A DNA stretch of 64,000 nucleotides from Siphonodentalium dalli (GCA_032622095.1 CP136066.1:43101835-43165834); one strand, 5' to 3'. Positions 35,512 through 47,005 are shown, counted from the first letter of the stretch. Translations and numbers: made by a program. Notes: generated by a model not told the origin, from the letters alone.

Positions 35512-37703
35512 CAATCAGTTTATTTCTCATAAACCTATACATACATAGGTATGGAGATAATAACAATTTAAATATATACAATATGTACATAACCATGTGA
35601 GCTTCCGGTTGACAAAAGTTGTATACATGGATTATATTACATAACCTTCATCGTTACATAGATGTATAATACTATAACATGTATATGAATATTGTAAATA
35701 TATATAAACATATACAACTAAATATATTTATTGTATATGCCTACATATACATATTTATAATTATTTATCAATAACTATGTGTATGCGTATATCGGTACTG
35801 TTCTTGCATAAATTTTGACCTTGCTTGTTCGGCTTATTGTCTAGCTGAGTTATTCGGTCATTTCTCGATTTACAATCTTAATAAATCCGCACAACTTGCG
35901 GAGATGTGTTACATTGTCGTCGTTGAGTAAATCACTCATCAATATTGTATTAGGGCGTCGGCCAGTTAACATTGGTAACAATCTGCGCCGGACGTTGGTC
36001 ATTTTTTTTACATACGAGAAGGTAGTGAAATTCGTCACCAATTAACCCTGTATCACATAACACGCAAGTGCGATCATCCCGGTCGGTATTGGTCCACCGT
36101 CCCGTTTCTATTGGTAACTTGTGGTTACTGGTTCGGAATTTGCATAACAGTGTTCGGTTTTGGTCGCTAAGTACATCAAGATAAGTTTCAAAATCAAAGT
36201 CGTGTTTGAAAATCCGGTATATATTACCTCGACTTGTGTTGTTCATATCATATTCCCAAGAATCTCTTTGTTCGGAAATAAGGCAACATTTTAGATATGA
36301 TACTAGCTGATCTACGTTGGTCACGTGACCTGCGCACCATATATGCGGTTGATTACATTTGTCTATTAACTCGTGAATACAACTCAACCAGGGGGAAATA
36401 TTTTCACCTTTTTCGGTATCGCATATCATTGACTGCATTAAATTCAGTAGAATTTTTGGGAATCTTTCAGGTTTGCTATTTGTGACTTTGCACCAGTATT
36501 TGAACATTCGGGTTTTAATCAGTATACTTAACGGTACTTTCCCACTTTCGCCATATATCATACAATTTGGGGTTGATGGTCGAAGACGAAGTATGTGCTT
36601 TAAGAATTTTCGTTGAACGCTTTCTAATAAATCGTTATCACCGTATCCCCATACTTCGCAGCCATATAGAAGTATTGGTACAACGTGAGCATCAAATAAG
36701 TCAAGTTGATTTCGTATTGAAAGGCAATGTTTGCGGGATTTTCCAATGATGGAATACATGGCCCTTGTGGCTTTGTCAACCAACATTCTTTTCGCGGGCA
36801 TGAAAGAGCCAGATTTAGTAAATGGTATGCCCAGGTAGCTAAAGTTGGTTACCACATCTAGTTTTTGTCCTTTGAATATAAATTTCGTTTTCTTCGAGAG
36901 ACTGCTTTTTGATATGTTAAGAATTTTAGTTTTTTCCACATTGACTGTTAATTTCCATTTGTCGCAATATTTTTCAAATTGATCTAATTGTGATTGTAGT
37001 GATTTGGGGGTATCTGCCATGATAATTGTATCATCGGCATAAAGAATCAAAAAGATTTTCAAGTAGCAATCCAGTCTACTTTCAATTTCGTTGTTCAATT
37101 TTCGTAATCCAATCAAGTTATCTTCTTCAAGGAATTGTTGCAGGTCATTAACATATAATGAAAACAGAAGGGGAGATAAGTTCTCACCTTGTCTAACTCC
37201 CTCAAAACAAGGGAAGTAAGATGTAGTGGCGGTGTTAAATTGAACACAAGATTTGACGTGTTGGTACATATTAACAATTACTCTGAGTATCTTGCCGTTA
37301 ATTCCACATTGTAACAATTTGTACCATAAACCCTGTCTCCACACAGTATCAAACGCTTTTTTAAAGTCAATGAAGGCACAGAGTAATTTCTTATTCAAAT
37401 GTCTGCTTATTTCTGACAATAATGTCAGTATCAACATGTTATCAGCAGTTGAATAGTTCTTTCTAAATCCAGCTTGGTTTTCATAAATTATACTGTGACT
37501 TTCTACGAATACATTCAGTCGGTTTGAAAGGATCTTCGTGAATAATTTGCCCAAGCAGCTAAGTATTGTAATCGGTCTGTAATTATTCGGGTCACTTGGG
37601 TCTCCCTTATTTTTGAATATAGGCATAATCGTTCCCAGTACCCATTCTTCAGGAATAAATCCAGTATCTAAAATAACATTAAAGAGTTTGTGATATAAGC
37701 TGA
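35512..37703 (-). mobile_element. 5'-truncated non-LTR retrotransposon (LINE)
   Basis: On the minus strand this holds a reverse transcriptase ORF and a 3' end with an AATAAA-like signal close to the terminus and a doubled 'ctgattg'. The part before the reverse transcriptase (normally the endonuclease and any ORF1) is absent. The 5' side is joined directly to 18S rRNA sequence at about 37703. The insert interrupts the right arm of the foldback element: the arm reads 'cttaaatcaatc' up to 35511 and resumes as 'atgatgtaacagc' at about 37890. No target-site duplication is seen. Confidence 0.88.
35850..36001 (-). pseudogene. Out-of-frame C-terminal tail of the LINE ORF
   Basis: After the A8 tract the neighbouring frame reads MTNVRRRLLPMLTGRRPNTI and then MSDLLNDDNVTHLRKLCGFI, ending with a stop at 35850. 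LINE proteins of this type usually end in such a basic RRP-N tail after the zinc knuckle, so it is best read as the true C-terminus, displaced by one base. Confidence 0.75.
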
Positions 37704-37839
37704 GACCGGGCCGCTGCTGCGACGCCGAAACGCCGAGACCGGACAACCGCGTCGATTTTGTTCTAATAAAAGCGCTCTTCCCCTCCCCGCGAAGGGAGGG
37801 TCGGAGCTTGTTTGCACGTATTAGCTCTAGAATTGCCAC
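35950..37839 (-). CDS. LINE reverse transcriptase ORF, with 18S-derived start
   Basis: 629 codons. Residues 1 to about 46 are a chance translation of 18S rRNA; the LINE protein starts near SLYHKLFNVILDTGF (47-61). Reverse transcriptase motifs: NYRPITILSCLGKLF (86-100), motif A with catalytic D158 in FIDFKKAFD, motif B RQGENLSPLLFSLYVNDL (216-233), motif C YADD (267-270). A C-terminal CX2CX9HX4C knuckle lies at C592, C595, H605 and C610. The APE endonuclease is missing. The style is jockey/CR1/L1-like, but the clade is not settled. The reading frame changes in an A8 tract (36002-36009): a 1-base difference would continue into an Arg-rich tail ending near 35850. It cannot be an autonomous element. 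Confidence 0.88.
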   Translation of the reverse strand: MAILELIRANKLRPSLRGEGKSAFIRTKSTRLSGLGVSASQQRPGLSLYHKLFNVILDTGFIPEEWVLGTIMPIFKNKGDPSDPNNYRPITILSCLGKLFTKILSNRLNVFVESHSIIYENQAGFRKNYSTADNMLILTLLSEISRHLNKKLLCAFIDFKKAFDTVWRQGLWYKLLQCGINGKILRVIVNMYQHVKSCVQFNTATTSYFPCFEGVRQGENLSPLLFSLYVNDLQQFLEEDNLIGLRKLNNEIESRLDCYLKIFLILYADDTIIMADTPKSLQSQLDQFEKYCDKWKLTVNVEKTKILNISKSSLSKKTKFIFKGQKLDVVTNFSYLGIPFTKSGSFMPAKRMLVDKATRAMYSIIGKSRKHCLSIRNQLDLFDAHVVPILLYGCEVWGYGDNDLLESVQRKFLKHILRLRPSTPNCMIYGESGKVPLSILIKTRMFKYWCKVTNSKPERFPKILLNLMQSMICDTEKGENISPWLSCIHELIDKCNQPHIWCAGHVTNVDQLVSYLKCCLISEQRDSWEYDMNNTSRGNIYRIFKHDFDFETYLDVLSDQNRTLLCKFRTSNHKLPIETGRWTNTDRDDRTCVLCDTGLIGDEFHYLLVCKKNDQRPAQIVTNVNWPTP

Positions 37840-37892
37840 AGTTATCCGAGTAGGATATGCACCATCTAAGGAACCTCGACTGATTTAATGAT
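37704..37892 (-). rRNA. 18S rRNA fragment (about 190 nt) fused to the LINE
   Basis: The minus strand reads TCATTAAATCAGTCGAGGTT, then GATAACTGTGGCAATTCTAG and AGCTAATACGTGCAAACAAG, then GCGCTTTTATTAGAACAAAA. These are landmarks of the 5' part of eukaryotic small-subunit rRNA in order. The GC-rich proximal end (to about 37704) would be the variable part just beyond. It is not a functional rRNA gene: only about a tenth of an 18S gene is present. It lies 5' of, and in the same sense as, the LINE. Confidence 0.93.
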
Positions 37893-38244
37893 GTAACAGC
37901 ACCTATTGGCCATACTTTTAACCAAAAAATAGGTTCTGATCCGGTAGTATACATGTATATATATAAATAATTAATAAAAACAACCCTAAATCCTGCCGAG
38001 TAAAGGTTTTTTTTGGGGTGAGATATCGTAACAGGGGCTTGGATATTTTAGGGGGTTATACGTAAAGACAAACATATCACATAATTAGGTGATGAGCGAG
38101 AATTCCTATTCTGTCACACCCCCCCCCCCCTGTTTGACACTTCGTGCATTATGAATTAATGCGTGGTTTAATATACATAAAGATAATACATAGAGATATC
38201 AATTAAATAGGTGATGAGACCCGCATCCTACATATTTATAAATT

Positions 38245-39007
38245 GCGATTAATTGCATTTGTGTGGGAATATCATCATGTGGTTTAGAAAAGTTGTACTG
38301 ATATATATATACAAGAAAACTAAGATGCATGCATCAGGTCACCCATGAACTATTTAGCATAGAATAATTCAGTTCGGTTGCAGTTTCACAACGTTACAAC
38401 TGACATACGATTACACAAGACGAACCTTGAATGTGGAACTACGTAAGAGTGAATATTAATGTTCTAAATCCCATGTTTCACCTTTAGTGGTAATGGGGTC
38501 GTACTTTATTAACACGCAAGTAGTGTAATTAAGTACGGGTAATTAGAAGTAACAAATCGTTTAGTTTCTATCGTATCGGCTAAAAGGGGTGAGTAGATTG
38601 CTGATGATGAATGCTCTCGTTAGCTGCCAATGTAATGTGCATATTTGCCCCGTTACGTTTATACACTGTAGCATTGGCGGGCCAGAGTGTGTTGACATGT
38701 TAAGTGTTTGGTTCATTAATAACAGATCAGCAGGGATTTGTCGTGATAACGTATACGTGGAAATATGCTACCCAAACGGTTAAATTAACGGTTGATCTAT
38801 TACACCACCGTGTATACTCGGTTTAAATAGGTATATTATATAGGGACGTGTGCTCAATTTTAGTGCGGACCGATGATAAAAAAAAAATCAGAGGTAAATG
38901 TCGGCGGGCGGGAGGGCCATTTTTTCAATAATTTTTAAAGAAATTGAACAGTTGCAGCAGCAGCAAAAAAAGGGTGTACAATTGGCAAATGATGAGGGGC
39001 GGCGTGA
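38245..39007. other. Mostly unrecognised
   Basis: The first 60 bases, with 'tttagaaaagttgtactgat', weakly resemble the complement of the 267-bp satellite, as if the right arm ended in a decayed satellite unit. Otherwise nothing supported. Confidence 0.4.
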
Positions 39008-39435
39008 CGAAAACGCATAGATTTTGGTTCAAATATACGATCACTATCGCGTAAACATCATGCTCACATAAAGACCTACTAACTTTTACCTTAAAAAGAG
39101 TCTGATTGTGTTATAGAAGGCAGCACAATGCTACTGGCTAATCACACACAAATGGTATAAACGCTCTTTATTATTTCCAAATAAGGAATTGAGCAACAAG
39201 GAACGCTCTTTATGTTTACCATCATAATATAAAGAAACACCAAGAAAGTAACTTTTTATGCTTTGTTTACATAACAATCGTCAAATTTACGACAATAACA
39301 TACTGTTTATGAGATATTTCTCATTTGTATATTAACAAAGTATGTCTATATTTGAATATTATTTTCGTTTGTAGCGGTTTTTGACAGGTGGAAATATGTT
39401 CACAGGATACCCACCAAGGCCTTCCGTACCTTTAA
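39008..39435 (-). mobile_element. TTAAAGG-ended MITE, copy C (inverted, truncated)
   Basis: Reverse orientation relative to 7706-8207 and 47552-48043, and more diverged. It ends '...ccttccgtacctttaa' at 39435; the other end is lost or diverged near 39008. Confidence 0.78.
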
Positions 39436-39754
39436 GGTATACTGCAACTTTTTTTCTTGTCAATAGCAGAATACATAATGCTATTAAGAAGTGACACAAA
39501 ACACAGAACATTTTTTTTAATTATAAGTATTGAGCAGTGAGAAATATTTGAGTCGAGGAAACCAGTAACGAAAGGCGATATTAACATGATTTCTGTCAGC
39601 GAATAATTGTTTACGTTCCAATGAATATTAAAATGTACTGAAAACAAACTGCTAATGGGTGCCAGACTTTCATAAACACAAATTATGTATTAATGGTGTA
39701 ACAACATATTTCGTTCTTAATTGTCTAAAAAAATAGGGGATGGGGATGTTTGGA

Positions 39755-40000
39755 TCTCTAGTTTAACGACATTTTTCGGTCTTTGTAGTTTAACGACATT
39801 TTTCGGTCTTTAATAGTTTAATGACATTTTTCGGTCTTTATAATATCTCAAGATATAGGGGGTATTTGGATCTCTAGTTTAACGACATTTTTCGGTCTTT
39901 ATAGTTTAACGACATTCTCGGTCTTTAATATTTCAAGATATAGGGGCCCTTAGTGGGTATTTGGATCTCTAGTTTAACGACATTTTCGGTCTTTGATAGC
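39755..40000. repeat. Minisatellite 'agtttaacgacatttttcgg'
   Basis: Six near-copies of 'agttta(a/t)(c/t)gacatttttcgg' plus 'tctttrta', interleaved with repeats of 'caagatataggg(g)' and 'gtatttggatctct'. This indicates a nested tandem array. Confidence 0.85.
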
Positions 40001-40065
40001 AAAATGGAAGAAGTACATCTTTGGAAAGATGTGGTGGCCCTAAAAAGGAAAGTTGTTTGGTGATT

Positions 40066-41037
40066 TTGAAATGCAGTTTTTCTGAACAGTCTTCCTTGAT
40101 TAAAGTGATGTGAAACACTCCGGCAGACAACGGGCAGAGTGATCAAATAGAAATTAAGAATAATCTTTCTCAAAGTAGTTATTTGTTACGAATATTAATC
40201 TAAATGGATGATACACAACGTCATTCTTATATATTAGTTAAATGCAATGACTCTCGATGGCGAAATCATTTTTGTTTAATTATAGCCGATAGTTGCGCCC
40301 CGAATCGAGATGTAAATATTTACAATTTGGAGTAGTTCAGACGATGTTCTCTATGAAGTGGTGTGGTAGATTTTTTTGGAAATTTTCAGTGATGTTAGTA
40401 GAATGATAACATTCCCCAGGTTGGCAAAGTGCCTGAGCACTAACTTATCAATTTCTCGCACCCGAAAAAGTCCATAACAAGTCCATAATATGTCTTTAAG
40501 CATATATATAAATCTCCGAAAACCAAAATTCTAAAGCATTAAACGATTTCTTGAAATGCAGTTTTTCTGAACAGTCTTCCTTGATTAACGTGATGTGAAA
40601 CAATCCGACAGACACCGGGCAGAGTGATCAAATAGAAATTAAGAATAATCTTTCTCAAAGTAGTTATTCGTTACGAATATTAATCCAAATGGATGATACA
40701 CAACGTCATTCTTATATATTAGTTAAATGCAATGACTCTCGATGGCGAAATCATTTTCGTTTAATTACAGCCGATAGTTGCGCCCCGAATCGAGATGTAA
40801 ATATTTACAATTTGGAGTAGTTCAGACGATGTTCTCTATGAAGTGGTGTGGTAGATGTTTTTGGAAATTTTCAGTGATGTTAGTAGAATGATAACATTCC
40901 CCAGGTTGGCAAAGTGCCTGAGCACTAACTTATCAATTTCTCGCACCCGAAAAAGTCCATAACAAGTCCATAATATGTCTTTAAGCATATAATATATAAA
41001 TCTCCGAAAACAAAAATTCTAAAGCATTAAACGATTT
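40066..41037. repeat. Recent 485-bp tandem duplication
   Basis: 'ttgaaatgcagtttttctga' begins at 40066 and 40551, and the copies stay almost identical to 'ctaaagcattaaacgattt'. No coding content was recognised in the unit. Confidence 0.93.
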
Positions 41038-43824
41038 GCTATATTTCCAGGGCATATATTTCATCTGATTTTGCGAGAATCCATATATACTTTTTCACGA
41101 GAATCCAGGGTAATTTGCGAGAATATTTACGAGAATCTAGATTTGGATTCTCGCCGAAATATAAGCCCTGATTTCACTCTGAAGTGTGCCTAAATGGCAT
41201 AAATTGTACCGTGGTTCCCATGTTCGCCAAAGTGGCATACATTTATTTCAGGATAATACTAATTTTAGGCATTCATTTATATCACTGATATCAGGACAAT
41301 AAATAGCCATTTCCATTGCATGGAACAAAGAGCGTTATTGTTTATCGGTGTTGTTTTTGGAAGTGGTGGTAGTTAAATTTTATACATTTCGACCCCCAAT
41401 AAGTATTTCCGAACAAATGAGTTATTAACAAGCGTGACATGACATCATTGACGAAGATAATTAACACCGATCTACAAGCAATTAAAGTCTTAAAATGAGC
41501 TAAAATTTAACATATTCTTAATTTTTTTTACATTTTTATCTCTCGCGACATAATTGTCACCAATAAAAACAAATTTGATTCATCGTGGAAGTTAGTCGGT
41601 GACTATAAATAATGTCACCATTCAACTGAATGTTGTTGAGCATATTTCAACCAATTTTGGAAGTTTAAATGAATATTTTCTTCACACGCAAAGTAAAATT
41701 GACAAATTTCAGGATTTTAGCCTGCTTCGTTGGGACCAAAATTTGTTGTGCACACTCAAGAAACGTCTACCGACACTCGCTAGGCCAAATTATGCCATGA
41801 CCATGCTATAAACTAGCTTGAAATTGGCAAAACAATGAATTTTGTTTGGTTGAAATATTTACATGGGAATCTCCAGTCCATAGGCATAGAGAACGATTAT
41901 TTTTCGATAAAAACGAAAATAATGCGAAATGAAAGTCGGCACTCGTCAGAATGGTGAAGAATAACATACGAGTCTTGTTATATGCGAAAATTTGACCTCA
42001 TTCGATAAATTAGTCTCGTAATTAAGGAATCAATGGCGCTCGGACATGTGGAATTCCGTCGCACTGTTAGTGTTACTGTACATGGCAGACGCAATTTTGA
42101 AATGTAAACACGCATCAAACACGCATCAAATTTACATTTTGTGAGAATAACAAAAGCGCAACCTTGATCAAAGTAATACAATACACAACAACACATAGAA
42201 TAAAACTGATATAAAAACGGTATAAGTGAGAATAAGACGCGTATTCAGACGTGGAATTTGACAACATTTCTTCGCTTCGACGCTATAAATATATCTGATC
42301 CAGATAACCGAGATGCAGCTATCTGATTTGAAACAAATACCAAGCAATAATCTTAACGTTTCATAATCGAACTGCGGACCTGATAATTATCGAAATATGT
42401 AGGCGAAATAATTTTTAATTAGTTAATCACATGATAGAGACATCAACACACTCTTAAAGACGCAATACAGCGCCATTTAATGTCATTATTTAACTGGGTC
42501 GGTGTTTGTTGTTATCATTATTGCTTCGTTTTTAGTAAGACCATTGTATCTGTTTTGCGCACGTCACTTTCCATATTTGGAATTTCCATATATGGGATTT
42601 GTGTTAACCTCAATACCGATCAAGTTATCTTAGCATAAACATAAAATATATTGTAATTTATGCAACTACGACCCTGGTAACCCTGATAACTAATAAAATA
42701 TACTGGCCAATTCATTTTAAGATCGTTATTTCACTTTGCTTTAGGCATAAATACACTCTTAAACGCACATAAACGACCCATTGGCGTTAAATTAAATATA
42801 CTCGGTATTTATTAATATTAGTTTTTTATTGCTCAGTATAGAGTTAGACCCTTGACACCTGTCAATATATTTGGGCTGAATTCATATGATGCGGTATTAT
42901 TCCTCAAAATAAACAACAAAGCCGTCGTTACTTCGAAATGTCGTTTGGGCTAACATTTACACAAATCCTCCGTGTGTTCTCCTCAATTGACACACAGGTT
43001 CTCAGTCGACACACAGGTTATCCCAGAAACAGGTGTGAAATAAACAGCCAAGGTTTGGCTGAAATAAGTAAGGCGGGGCAAATTTGATTCTCGCACCTTG
43101 GTTTTTTGATACTATGACAACACTTGAGCGACCTTTGACATGACATATGACCCCGCTACTGAGTGATGTTCACATGCGTATGACATGTATTGTTTGAGAT
43201 GTGACTTTTTCAGTGTTTTGGAATAACTGTGTGATGGGATTTTAATTAATTCGACTATTAAGGTACGTTCATTTATGAAATTTCATAGCACAGTCCATGT
43301 GGAAGATAGCAGTGTCTTTATAAAAGTAGTAACTTGGTATATATGTTATATGCATTTATATTCAATGCAGATATTTAATGAAAATATTTTTACTCAGAGA
43401 TGACCCACGTCACGTGACAAAAACATATCTTGCATTTTCCATGTATGCATCATTAAGCTGCGGATATGAATTAATATGTATGTGGATATTCTATTCGTTG
43501 TTGATAAGTATAATTTTTAGACATGTGAGATTTCCGTTATTATTTATTCAATCGCGAACGGTTGTTTGAATCGGCTAAATAATGAAATTAGGTACCCATC
43601 ATGCATGGCGTATCACGTGACCAAACAAACTTGAGCCAGAAAGAACATCGCGGCATCAAAATGTTATTACAATCTTCATCATGCTTACTAGTTACTACAC
43701 ATTTAATCGAGATGGATGTATATGAATATAAACACAATGGCATGTGATATATGGTAATTTATTTCAATATTATGTATTCTCATTTGTATTCATGTGGACA
43801 GCATCAATTGAATTGGTAAACGTG
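41038..43824. other. No recognised gene
   Basis: Short frames only (e.g. 41599-41811). No repeat match within the window apart from a doubled 'gacacacaggtt' near 42990-43020. Confidence 0.35.
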
Positions 43825-44005
43825 TTGTTTAGGTCATTTTAGCAGAACATCATGTTTTCCACCGAAATATATACTTCCAGAACGCATCCTATTTCCCATA
43901 CTTTTAACCGTAAAATAGGATGTGTTCCGGTAGTATATATATACGACAGAAAACTGTTTTTCTGCTAAAATAACACAACATGTTGGTGTCACGTGACCTA
44001 CAAAA
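43825..44005. mobile_element. Stand-alone hairpin related to the foldback core
   Basis: The centre 'cgcatcctatttcccatact' ... 'aaaataggatgtgttccggt' matches the foldback hairpin except for coordinated changes in the stem (gcatcc against ggatgt). An outer palindrome, 'attttagcagaa' against 'ttctgctaaaat', surrounds it. 'attccggtagtatgcc' at 44067 is a further scrap. Confidence 0.7.
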
Positions 44006-45594
44006 CACACTTTTACCGATTCAAAATGTGTTGTGTGCATGAATACACATGAAAGGTCATAGGTGCTATTCCGGTAGTATGCCGTTATCAGTGGTTATTG
44101 GTTAATATTCAAGACGTTTGGATCTCAAAATTCACGATAATGTTCATTTCCGCGTTCCAATCGTGAATACTCAAGTACACGGCGAGATGGATAATATATT
44201 AAAAATCACGGATGTGGACGCGGATATAGTTAAAATTTGAAAACGGATGCATTGTGATCTGCATGTACTAGACAGAAACTCACTTTTAAAACAATTCCTA
44301 TCTCTTTGATCAAATTATGTATACATTGGCATTTTTAACAATATTCACGCTAAGCATATACTTATTATTTTGTTATTTCTTTCTTAATGATACTTGGCAA
44401 CATTTTGAGGTGTTCCCCACACACATGAGGGACTTCCTATTGAACATATCCACCGGAATAAATTTTCCTATCGTAATAATTATGTCCGATCATTGTTATT
44501 CAACGTGTAGCATACATGTATATATAAACGTGAATAGAGGGGTTCCGTCGCGGGTGTGAGTTAGACATAGGAACAGGGATGGCACCAGTATTCCACCGAC
44601 AGGGGCTATAATACACGATCGATCTCGACCCCCCCCCCTCCGTTGGGGGTGCTATTATACCGTAATGCTATATGGCTTCCCATTGCACATTTCCCCGACG
44701 AGGAGGAGATGACTAAGCCCTACACCACCTAGTGATACCTATGTCGTTGAACCAGCCCGAACTCCCATGTACATCGAACTGTCGAAGTGTTAGCAATATC
44801 TTACCTAATATTATGTCAAACTGAACAAATATATGCTGTTGTTGTCCAAAAACAATATTTTCCCCACTAATTTCTCAAACAATGAGAACAATTTCAACAT
44901 ATATGTGACAGAATATTGTTAACAACCGTTTGAAACTTTTACCAAATGTTGGGTAGGGTGAGACATTATTGCCAGTCAAAAATCAAATCATACCGGGAAT
45001 GGAACAATATAACGTACTTACCTGTGAAGATCGCTACGCAACAAACAGGAGAAGTGCTGATCAAATATGTTCGAGAACAAAACAGAGCAACTTTATGGAA
45101 GATCGAATCGCGAAAATGAGAAACTGGTACCGTATCAATAGGCTGTTTAAAACTATATCTGAATTCTTAACGATGTGATGGAATTTAAATCCAACAGCGT
45201 GCGTGTATAATAGCATATAACGGATGTAATTGATACCGCAAACAGGATATATATGCCGACCGCGCGGCATTCACGTAGCCTACATATAGTCGCAATCCAT
45301 GTTGATTAGTGGTGACAGCTATATAGCTTTGTACACTGCTCAGAGCTGTAAATTGGTAATGGATGAAATATGTGTGCTAATAGTTAAAATTCTACAGCTT
45401 GGAGCTGTAAATTGTCGCCCAGTTTACAGCTCGCTGTATGAGTGTAGCTAACTACCTATTATTATTTAATACTTACTAATTTTTCACATATTGTTACTGT
45501 CATTATCAATGAAACAAGTCCCTGTGTCATTTGTCCTCCGTTGGCCAGCTAAGCATATATAATGTATAAAACTGTATTTTCTTCCACCCCCCAC
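44006..45594. other. No recognised gene
   Basis: A C-run near 44630 sits opposite 'ggggg' in a small hairpin. Repeated 'gagctgtaaattg' occurs at about 45343 and 45403. No supported coding segment. Confidence 0.35.
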
Positions 45595-45800
45595 ATATGT
45601 ATGTTATATTTGCATGCACACATGGAACGCAACAAAATCAAAATATATTACCTCATTACTATATACTAACTAAAACAGGCTCCATTATGGAGCCTTTATT
45701 CAGCTGTGGAGGGGCCCGTGCACATATGGAACACAACACAATTAACAAATATTACTTTATTACTACATGTACTAACTCAAAGAAGCTCCAGTGAGGAGTT
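45595..45800. repeat. Diverged tandem duplication, about 105-bp unit
   Basis: 'gcacacatggaacgcaacaa' near 45615 and 'gcacatatggaacacaacac' near 45720 head two alignable units, each ending in 'tttattcagc'. Confidence 0.7.
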
Positions 45801-46845
45801 TATTCAGCACTGTATGTGCCACATGCCCTGCTCTGAGGCCCATTTGCGCCATTCGCCTACATTTGATCTTTTAAACATTATTTATGTATATCAGATGTAC
45901 ACTCAACTTCAAGATTAAGAAAGCATTTAGCGCCGATTTTATTATAATGTGGCTTTTCTAACCGAGTTCTGACAATTCTCCTGAAAGATACCCACTGTTG
46001 GGAGGTCATACTGTGTCCATTCGCCGACGACTTTCTGGTATACTCCTTTGATACCAAAGAAAACATTCATTGCATTGAACTGACAAATTAGCACAATTAA
46101 ACAATTTAGCACCCATTTGCAACAATGGTAGAGAGTTCGAGTCTCGACTCTTAAACTCTTCATCACTTATATGCACATCACTCAACCTGACAGACAAATT
46201 AATTTAGCGCCCATTTCTCACTTTTTCCTTGACCAATTGGCGTGAAATTTGGTGAATCATCTTTTACGAAAATTGTAGACCCTGGTCCAAATTTGGGTTA
46301 CATTTGACGCATGATTGAGTATTTATACATGCGCCAAAAGCTTGACCGAGTTAAACACATATGACGGCTTTTGTACATATATAAAGTAGACATGAGATAT
46401 ATCGAAATCTGACCAGTAAACGACAAAGGACACATGTGGCGAGTGGTGTTGCTCACAACAGAATAGACATGGTGTAACACACATGGCCTAAAGTGTCTTA
46501 AATAGTAAACATGAAATCGTGTTGCTCTTTTTAAAATAGTAACATTACTATCCCAGTTCACGGAATGTATAGCACACATATGCGGATACAGCGTACATTT
46601 AATACAGAAACTAATATTACACCAGTATAGCAATACAATCCTATCGCAGTTTACGGAATGTGTTTTTAAATTTGATTCAGACATGTAAAAAATGTGAGGC
46701 ATGCAGAGAGCCCAGTTAATCAGTTAATAATATTGTGCGTATTTTGTCATGAACTAATTAAACTTTTGTTTAGAATTTAGCACATTATATCTCATTTAAC
46801 TAAATTATGTTTAAAACACATAATTGGAATATGTGTAACCATGTT
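45801..46845. other. No recognised gene
   Basis: Minus-strand frames at 45878-46197 and 46298-46702 were examined; none has convincing motifs or splice context. Confidence 0.35.
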
Positions 46846-47005
46846 TGTCCCATGGGTTGGGGGATTATGCGTTTGATAATAATGCACTTGGGGGTATTTC
46901 GTTTGGGGATAATGCGTTTGGTTGTAATGCTTGTGGTGATAGTGCGTTTGTGGGATAATGCTCTTGGGGGTGTTTCTGGGGAATAATGCGTTTGGGGATA
47001 TTGCA
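46846..47005. repeat. Degenerate 'ggggataatgcgtttg' repeat
   Basis: About eight loose copies of a 16-bp G/T-rich unit. The two His/Tyr/Pro-rich minus-strand frames are its translations. Confidence 0.75.

Larger units (their letters stand above)
32338..38244. mobile_element. Giant foldback-type element (about 5.9 kb) with composite arms
   Basis: The outer ends match as complements: left 'ataaaaaataggatgcgagc', with 'catgaaaccaagcattaatt' inside; right the same in reverse at about 38130-38240. The left arm has four tandem units starting at 'ggaattctcgctcatcacc' (32470, 32859, 33243, 33896). The right arm has one unit in reverse (37893-38110). The core (34784-35511) is a near-perfect inverted repeat centred near 35150. 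The arms carry many copies of a CCGGAACAGCACCTATTT hairpin. Long inverted repeats built from tandem units recall Foldback/Galileo elements of Drosophila; no transposase is visible, so the superfamily is unknown. Confidence 0.8.

Noticed and set aside
37704-37892. Genuine rDNA locus
   Set aside because: Only about 190 nt of 18S with no flanking rRNA sequence; it is a fused fragment.
45878-46197. Minus-strand frame with QCNECFLWY, faintly PHD-like
   Set aside because: Only one Cys pair and no His/Cys continuation; no splice context; overlapping frames look equally plausible.
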